The position numbers were made by a program, and so were the translations under genes. 36,635 nt of DNA from assembly GCA_003222635.1 (NCBI GenBank), contig QHWQ01000326.1, positions 1 through 36,635 of the forward strand, written 5' to 3'. The stretch is from Acidobacteriota bacterium. Its GTDB lineage: Bacteria > Acidobacteriota > Vicinamibacteria > Vicinamibacterales > UBA2999. This document shows positions 31,931-36,635 of the stretch, in pieces; the first letter of the stretch is position 1, and the number at the start of each line of letters is the position of its first letter. The notes under the pieces were generated by a model. It had not been told where the DNA came from. It did not search any database and worked only from the letters and a program-made list of their open reading frames with translations.

Positions 31931-34267
31931 ATGACTCTTCTGCGATCGGTGGCCCTCACGGTCTGCGGTTTCTTCCTGCCGGTTACGCTCCTGGCACAAG
32001 CGCCCACCGGTAGCATTGCCGGCGTCGTACGGGACACATCGGGGGCCTTCCTGCCGGGCGTCACCGTCGAGGCCGCCAGCCCTGCCCTCATCGAACAGGC
32101 GCGCACCGTCGTCACCGACGGCGCCGGCGCATACCGGATCGTCGAGCTGAGGCCCGGGACATACACCGTGACGTTCAGCCTCCCCGGTTTCAGCTCCGTC
32201 AGGCGCGAGGGCATCGAGCTGAGCAGCTCGTTCACCGCGTCCGTGAACGCCGACATGATGGTCGGCAGCGTCGCGGAGACGATCACCGTCACGGGAGAAA
32301 CGCCGGTGGTCGATATCTCCAGCGCTCGTCAGCAGACGACCGTTTCGCGCGAGGTGCTGGACGCGATTCCCACAACGAAGCGGCTCGGTCAGTACGCGTC
32401 GTTCATCCCGGGCGCCACGTATGCCAATCCGACCTTCCAGGATTCCGGCGGCACGGCGGGCGAAGGCGGACAGTTCGGCGTGCACGGCCAGCGTGCGGCC
32501 GACGAGACCGTCAACATGGACGGGCTCAACCAGAACATGTTCGGCCTCGACGTCTACAGCTACAACTCGCAGACCATTCAGGAGGTCGTCGTCGAGACCG
32601 GCGGGACGTCCGCCGAGGCGGGGACGGGCGGCGTACAACTCAACATCATCCCGAAGGAGGGTGGCAACGCCTGGTCGGGAAGCTTCAGCAGCTCCTACGC
32701 CGGCCCGAGCCTGCAGGCGAAGAATCTGAATGATGATTTGCGCGCGCGAGGCTTGCAGACGGGCGCGTCGATCAAGATCTTCAAGGACAACGGCGGGGCA
32801 TTCGGCGGTCCCATCGCGCGCAATCGACTCTGGTTCTACACGGCCCATCGCTACTGGGGCTCGCAGAAGTACATCCAGGGCACCTACTACAACAAGAGCC
32901 CGAACAAACTCCTGTACGTCCCCGACCTCGATCGTGTCGCCCACACCAACTGGTATTACCACGACAACGACCTGCGGCTGACGTGGCAGGCCTCGGCGAA
33001 AAACAAGATTTCCGCGTTTTACTCTCACGAAGACTCATGCAACTGTCCGGTCGGCTTGAGCGGGATCGGCGGAGCCAACGCGATCAAGGGGACGCCCGAG
33101 TCGCGTCCGAAGCATGTGTTCAACCCACTGAAGAACGCGGTGGTCAGCTGGAACTCTCCTGCCACCAACAGGCTCCTGTTCGAGGGAGCAGTGTCTTACC
33201 AGGGGTTGAAAGAGCAGACCCAGATCATGGAAGGGGCGACGCGCGACACCATCGGGATCACCGACGTCGGGCTCGGTCTCGAGTACGGCGGACTTGCCGG
33301 CGGCGGCATTCCGACCGGCAACACGTTCTATGGAACCACGCAGCGCCGCTACGTCAGCCGCTACACGGGCCGCTTCACGGCGTCCTATGTCACTGGGTCG
33401 CATACGTTCAAGAGTGGTTTCACGATGCTCCGCTACAATCTCGGCCGCGAAGGCATCTACAACGACCCCGACACGATCGCCGGTGGACGGTCGTACGTCT
33501 TCCGCAATCAGGTGCCGATCCAGGTCCGGCTGTGGGCGGTGCCGTACGAGGTCCTCGAGCACACGACGACCATCGGGCTCTACGGCCAGGATCAGTGGAA
33601 GATCGAAAAGCTCACGCTCAACCTCGTCCTACGGTACGACAGCCTGTTGGGAACCGTTCCGCCGTTCCATCTGCCCGCGGGTTACTTCGTGCCGGCGCGT
33701 GACTTCCCCGCAGCCGATAATGTGCCGAACTTCAAGAATCTGAACCCGCGGGTGAGCGGGACGTACGACGTCTTCGGCAACGGCAAGACGGCCGTCAAAG
33801 CGTCGCTCGGCCGGTACGTGCCATGGCTCGTCGGGACGATCGGCAACCCGCAAAGCGGTCAACCTGCATTTGCCACCGTGAACTGGAACGACTCGTTCTA
33901 CGGTCCTGGCGATCCACGCACGGGAAACTTCGTTCCCGACTGCGACCTGACCAACATCAACGGCACCGGCGAGTGCGGGCCATGGAGCGACCGCGGTTTC
34001 GGTCAGGTCAGGGCGGGGACGCGCTTTGCGAAAGATGCCACCGAGGGCTTCAACAAACAGCAGTACAACTGGCAGTCGTCCGTGTCGCTGCAACAGGAGC
34101 TGCGGCCGGGGATGGCCCTCAACGTCGGGTACTTCCGTACCTGGTACGGCAACTTTCAGATCACCGACAACGCCGCCACCACCGCGGCGGACTACGATCC
34201 CTTCTGCATCACCCTGCCGACGACTGACTCGCGTCTGCCGGGCGCCGGCCAGCAGCGCTGCCACTAA
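31931..34267 (+). CDS. Oar-like TonB-dependent receptor with N-terminal regulatory domain (N-terminal part)
   Basis: An outer-membrane receptor that imports a polymer or complex via TonB. The signal peptide (1-22, ending LLA) is followed by a carboxypeptidase-regulatory-like domain (about 26-105: GSIAGVVRDTSGAFLPGVTV, TDGAGAYRIVELRPGTYTVT), a plug domain (about 125-240: INTVTGETPVVDISS-type start, FGVHGQRAADETVNMDGLNQ, IQEVVVETGG) and beta-barrel strands up to residue 778. This design is very abundant in Vicinamibacteria. At 34257 the frame ends after GAGQQRC with a stop, but the barrel continues in another frame from 34270; about 40 residues in between are missing. The downstream overlapping SGIW genes probably share its transcript. 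Confidence 0.9.
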   Translation: MTLLRSVALTVCGFFLPVTLLAQAPTGSIAGVVRDTSGAFLPGVTVEAASPALIEQARTVVTDGAGAYRIVELRPGTYTVTFSLPGFSSVRREGIELSSSFTASVNADMMVGSVAETITVTGETPVVDISSARQQTTVSREVLDAIPTTKRLGQYASFIPGATYANPTFQDSGGTAGEGGQFGVHGQRAADETVNMDGLNQNMFGLDVYSYNSQTIQEVVVETGGTSAEAGTGGVQLNIIPKEGGNAWSGSFSSSYAGPSLQAKNLNDDLRARGLQTGASIKIFKDNGGAFGGPIARNRLWFYTAHRYWGSQKYIQGTYYNKSPNKLLYVPDLDRVAHTNWYYHDNDLRLTWQASAKNKISAFYSHEDSCNCPVGLSGIGGANAIKGTPESRPKHVFNPLKNAVVSWNSPATNRLLFEGAVSYQGLKEQTQIMEGATRDTIGITDVGLGLEYGGLAGGGIPTGNTFYGTTQRRYVSRYTGRFTASYVTGSHTFKSGFTMLRYNLGREGIYNDPDTIAGGRSYVFRNQVPIQVRLWAVPYEVLEHTTTIGLYGQDQWKIEKLTLNLVLRYDSLLGTVPPFHLPAGYFVPARDFPAADNVPNFKNLNPRVSGTYDVFGNGKTAVKASLGRYVPWLVGTIGNPQSGQPAFATVNWNDSFYGPGDPRTGNFVPDCDLTNINGTGECGPWSDRGFGQVRAGTRFAKDATEGFNKQQYNWQSSVSLQQELRPGMALNVGYFRTWYGNFQITDNAATTAADYDPFCITLPTTDSRLPGAGQQRCH

Positions 34268-34914
34268 CTGCGCGGTTCGCCCAGAGCGGGCAGTTTTCGG
34301 GTGGTCTCAGCATCGGCCGCACGGTCACCGACGCCTGCGAGCTTGTCGCGAAGGTTCCGGAAGCGTTGTTTGGCGCCGACACCGCGGTCAACGGGGCCAA
34401 CACCGGCCTGGCCGCTCTGGTCACCGGAGTGGCCGGATCGTGGACGTCCATGGACGCCTGCAAGGTTTCGCCGTCGTGGTCCGCAGGCACGCAGGTGAAA
34501 TTCCTCGTCGTCTACCCGCTGCCATATGACCTCCAGTTCAGCGCGATCTATCAGAACTTTCCCGGCGTGCCGGTCACGGCGACCTACGCGGTCAACAATG
34601 CGCTCGTCTCGCCTTCGCTGGGCCGCAACATCGCCGCGTGCGGCGCCAACTGCGCGCCGACCAGCAGCTTCGGCAACATCGAGCTGATGTCGCCGGGAGC
34701 CGCCTACGAGAATCGCCAGCAGGAGGTGGATCTGCGATTCGCGCGGCTGTTCACGGTCGGACGCGCCAGGCTGCGGCCGAGCATCGACCTCTCGAATCTT
34801 CTCAACGCGGGCAGCATCTACGCCGCCAACACCGGTTTCGGCTCGCAGTGGCTGGTCCCGTACGAGATCCAGGGTGGCCGCCTCGCACGCGTCAACGTGC
34901 AGTTCGAGTTCTGA
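34264..34914 (+). pseudogene. C-terminal part of the same TonB-dependent receptor, out of frame
   Basis: Continuous frame reading LTARFAQSGQFSGGLSIGRT, TDACELVAKVPEALFGADTA, YPLPYDLQFSAIYQNFPGVP and RPSIDLSNLLNAGSIYAANT, and ending in an aromatic C-terminal strand (RLARVNVQFEF), the usual signal for outer-membrane assembly. It fits directly onto the receptor at 31931-34267 once a missing segment of roughly 40 residues is allowed for. It has no start or ribosome binding site of its own. Together the parts would make a receptor of about 1030 residues. Confidence 0.85.
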
Positions 34915-34915
34915 C

Positions 34916-35701
34916 GTGGAGGCGCGCGCGCTGTGCAGGGTCCTTGCGCTCACGTGCGTGCTGGCCGCGCCTGCGTCGGCGCAGTGGCTCCATGTTCCGC
35001 AGCCCGGGATCCCGCGCACGGCCGACGGCACGCCTGATCTGACAGCGCCCGCACCGCGAACGGCCGATGGAAAGCCGGATCTCGCCGGCATCTGGCGGCG
35101 GCCACGCGGCGCGACGCCCCCCTCGGGCCCGCCGGATGGTCTCGCGGCCGGTATCCAGGTGCTCTTTCAGCCATGGGCTGAAGCCGTGTACAAGACCCGC
35201 GGCGAAAACGGCGGCAAGGGGATGCCGAGCGAGCGATGCCTGCCGCACGGGATCACGAAGGCGTTCTCGGTCCCTGAACCCTTCAAGATCATCGAGACGC
35301 CCGGACTGATCCTGATCCTCCACGAGGAATTCAATCACCATCGCGAGATCTTCACCGACGGCCGCCGCATGCCTGAGCATCGTGCACCCACCTCCTTCGG
35401 CTACTCGCGCGGCACCTGGGACGGGAACACTCTCGTCGTCAACACAACGGGATTTGTGGACGAGGCGTGGCTCGATTTTCGGGGCCACCCTGCGACCGAC
35501 GCGCTGCACATGGTCGAGCGCTATCGACGCCGCGACTTCGGGCACCTCGAGATTCAGTTCACCATCGATGATCCAAAAGCCTATCGAGCACCATGGGGCA
35601 TGACGATGACGTTTGATCTGCTTCCGGAGACGGAGTTGATCGAGCACATCTGCGAGAACGAGCGGGATGCCGCGCGCATCGAGGGCGGATCGACCCCGTG
35701 A
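34916..35701 (+). CDS. Secreted SGIW-type protein, paralog 1
   Basis: A 261-residue exported protein of a family that is highly repeated in Vicinamibacteria and has no known function. After a signal peptide (RVLALTCVLAAPASA) come a doubled proline-rich motif (RTADGTPDLT and RTADGKPDLAGIW), then PSERCLPHG, FKIIETPGLILILHEEFNHH, REIFTDGRRMPEH, RGTWDGNTLVVNTTGFVDEA and TIDDPKAYRAPWGMTM. The start is a GTG at 34916, one base after the receptor stop. The conserved aromatic and charged motifs suggest a beta-rich ligand-binding fold. Position behind a TonB receptor suggests handling of the imported compound, which is inference. Confidence 0.75.
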   Translation: MEARALCRVLALTCVLAAPASAQWLHVPQPGIPRTADGTPDLTAPAPRTADGKPDLAGIWRRPRGATPPSGPPDGLAAGIQVLFQPWAEAVYKTRGENGGKGMPSERCLPHGITKAFSVPEPFKIIETPGLILILHEEFNHHREIFTDGRRMPEHRAPTSFGYSRGTWDGNTLVVNTTGFVDEAWLDFRGHPATDALHMVERYRRRDFGHLEIQFTIDDPKAYRAPWGMTMTFDLLPETELIEHICENERDAARIEGGSTP

Positions 35702-36399
35702 CCAGCGTTTCTACGCGCAGCAGTGGCGGCGTGGCTGCGTTGATCGCGTTCCTGTTGTGCGGCGTGAGCCACGCGCAACAGGACTCGGTGCCGCGCATGC
35801 CGGATGGCAAGCCCGATCTATCGGGGATCTGGCGCAGCGCGAGCAATCGATACCTGACGGATCTCTCCGCCGGCGGCGCGCAACTGTCGATGCAGCCATG
35901 GGCTCGAGCGCTGTACGACGAGCGGAGCGCCGCGCACGGAAAAGGCCGGCCGTCCGAGCGCTGTCTGCCGCGCGGCGTGCCGGGCATGATGCTGGCGAGA
36001 GACGAGCCGTGGAAGGTCGTGCAGACGCCCGGCGTCATCGTCATCCTCTTCCACGACTCGCTTCATTACCGGCAAATCTTCACCGACGGCCGCCCCTTTC
36101 CCGACGATGCGGCGCCGACGTGGATCGGTTACTCGGTTGGTCGATGGGATCGCGATGATCTGGTGGTCGAGACGATCGGGCTCACCGAGGAGACCTGGCT
36201 CGATGAGGTCGGCCATCCGCACAGTGATGCGCTGCGCGTGACCGAGCGCTTCCGCCGCCGTACTGTGCGGATGATGGACGTCGACGTCACGATTGACGAC
36301 CCGAAGGCCTATGCCAGGCCGTGGACGGTGACGGTGCGGTTCGAGCTGGTGCCGAGCGCCGACCTGGGAGAACAACGCTGCGCCGTCCTGCCGCGTTGA
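35698..36399 (+). CDS. Secreted SGIW-type protein, paralog 2
   Basis: A 233-residue paralog of the preceding gene, sharing PDGKPDLSGIW, MQPWARALYDE, PSERCLPRG, WKVVQTPGVIVILFHDSLHY, RQIFTDGRPFPDD, SVGRWDRDDLVVETIGLTEE and TIDDPKAYARPWTVTV. Signal peptide: GGVAALIAFLLCGVSHAQ. The GTG start overlaps the stop of paralog 1 (GTGA), so the pair is translationally coupled. The C-terminus is slightly shorter and less conserved (LGEQRCAVLPR in place of the IEHICENERD-type end). The tandem pair probably arose by duplication, and the two may act together or on related ligands. Confidence 0.75.
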   Translation: MTSVSTRSSGGVAALIAFLLCGVSHAQQDSVPRMPDGKPDLSGIWRSASNRYLTDLSAGGAQLSMQPWARALYDERSAAHGKGRPSERCLPRGVPGMMLARDEPWKVVQTPGVIVILFHDSLHYRQIFTDGRPFPDDAAPTWIGYSVGRWDRDDLVVETIGLTEETWLDEVGHPHSDALRVTERFRRRTVRMMDVDVTIDDPKAYARPWTVTVRFELVPSADLGEQRCAVLPR

Positions 36400-36408
36400 G
36401 ATGATCGG

Positions 36409-36546
36409 TCATGGCGTGGAGGCAGCTGGCGCGGGCTTGTCAAACGGATCGGTCGCGGGTGGACGACGGAGTGCCAGGCCACATAAGAACAGCACGAGAA
36501 TGCCGACGATGATGGTGCCGAGAAGATAGCGAGCCGGTCGCGACAT
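36409..36546 (-). CDS. Small membrane protein, 45 residues
   Basis: A short minus-strand gene starting at the ATG at 36546 with the Shine-Dalgarno GGGAG 6-8 bases upstream. It reads MSRPARYLLGTIIVGILVLF as one membrane helix, then LCGLALRRPPATDPFDKP and an Ala/Pro tail. A basic start, a single helix and a proline-rich outer or inner tail fit a bitopic small membrane protein. It is convergent with the SGIW gene and follows the gene end at 36568 closely, so it is probably the last gene of that operon. No family was recognised. Confidence 0.6.
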   Translation of the reverse strand: MSRPARYLLGTIIVGILVLFLCGLALRRPPATDPFDKPAPAASTP

Positions 36547-36567
36547 GAGGGTCTCCCTACCGCAATC

Positions 36568-36635
36568 CTATTGGAACTGCGCGGCGAGGCCCAGGTCCGA
36601 TGCACGGTAGAGGTTCCCGTCATCAAGGGTCGGAC
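36568..36635 (-). CDS. C-terminal end of an unidentified gene (partial)
   Basis: One minus-strand frame at the right edge reads TLDDGNLYRASDLGLAAQFQ and stops with TAG at 36568. It is the only frame without internal stops that ends in a protein-like way, and lies 21 bases upstream of the small membrane gene. Too short to assign. Confidence 0.35.
   Translation of the reverse strand, partial: PTLDDGNLYRASDLGLAAQFQ

Overview
The window is GC-rich chromosomal DNA, most likely from an uncultured Acidobacteriota of the Vicinamibacteria type. This is inferred from an Oar-like TonB-dependent receptor with an N-terminal carboxypeptidase-regulatory domain, two adjacent secreted 'PDLSGIW' paralogs, many GTG/TTG starts and four-base overlapping genes. 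There is no rRNA, CRISPR array, prophage, transposase or plasmid signature. The only RNA gene recognised is tRNA-Phe(GAA).

Layout. 1-1288: cytochrome c maturation genes ccmE (with a CxxxY heme site in place of HxxxY) and ccmF (runs off the left edge), minus strand. 1369-5510: minus-strand block with remnants of a di-heme peroxidase and an ECF sigma factor, a short-chain dehydrogenase that lacks its nucleotide-binding start, an amylo-alpha-1,6-glucosidase and a DUF2231 membrane protein. 5600-9330: two inverted copies of a helical protein family flanking maf and a DUF721/DciA-like gene, then an ECF sigma operon. 9396-12520: thiolase, recA with a near-consensus promoter, two small ORFs, tRNA-Phe. 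12631-18018: plus-strand run of a parvulin lipoprotein, S4 RNA-binding protein, WYL regulator and UPF0182 membrane protein. 18028-21837: archaeal-type glycogen debranching enzyme and treZ, divergent from truA. 22603-24945: exported proteins, including a cupredoxin-like protein paired with a cytochrome c'-like protein. 25084-28684: nitrilase, small genes, and a marR-VOC dioxygenase-yceI operon with a clear promoter and operator. 28981-31799: secreted subtilase with a C-terminal WGE hexapeptide repeat, GNAT, DUF2277. 31931-36635: TonB-dependent receptor, the two SGIW proteins, a 45-residue membrane protein and a gene end.

How the genes work together: starch/glycogen and trehalose turnover (two different debranching enzymes plus TreZ), c-type cytochrome assembly with cytochrome/cupredoxin electron carriers, a MarR-controlled aromatic or quinone response, and secreted proteolysis and polymer uptake.

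The strongest overall observation is that at least nine genes or gene junctions carry an abrupt loss of about 70 to 260 bases, many with a frame change, while the sequence on both sides still looks intact and conserved. This could be real gene decay. The pattern also fits unmarked gaps in a scaffolded metagenome assembly, so the broken genes should not be read as true pseudogenes until reads are mapped. Family assignments rest on motif recognition by eye; no database search was run.
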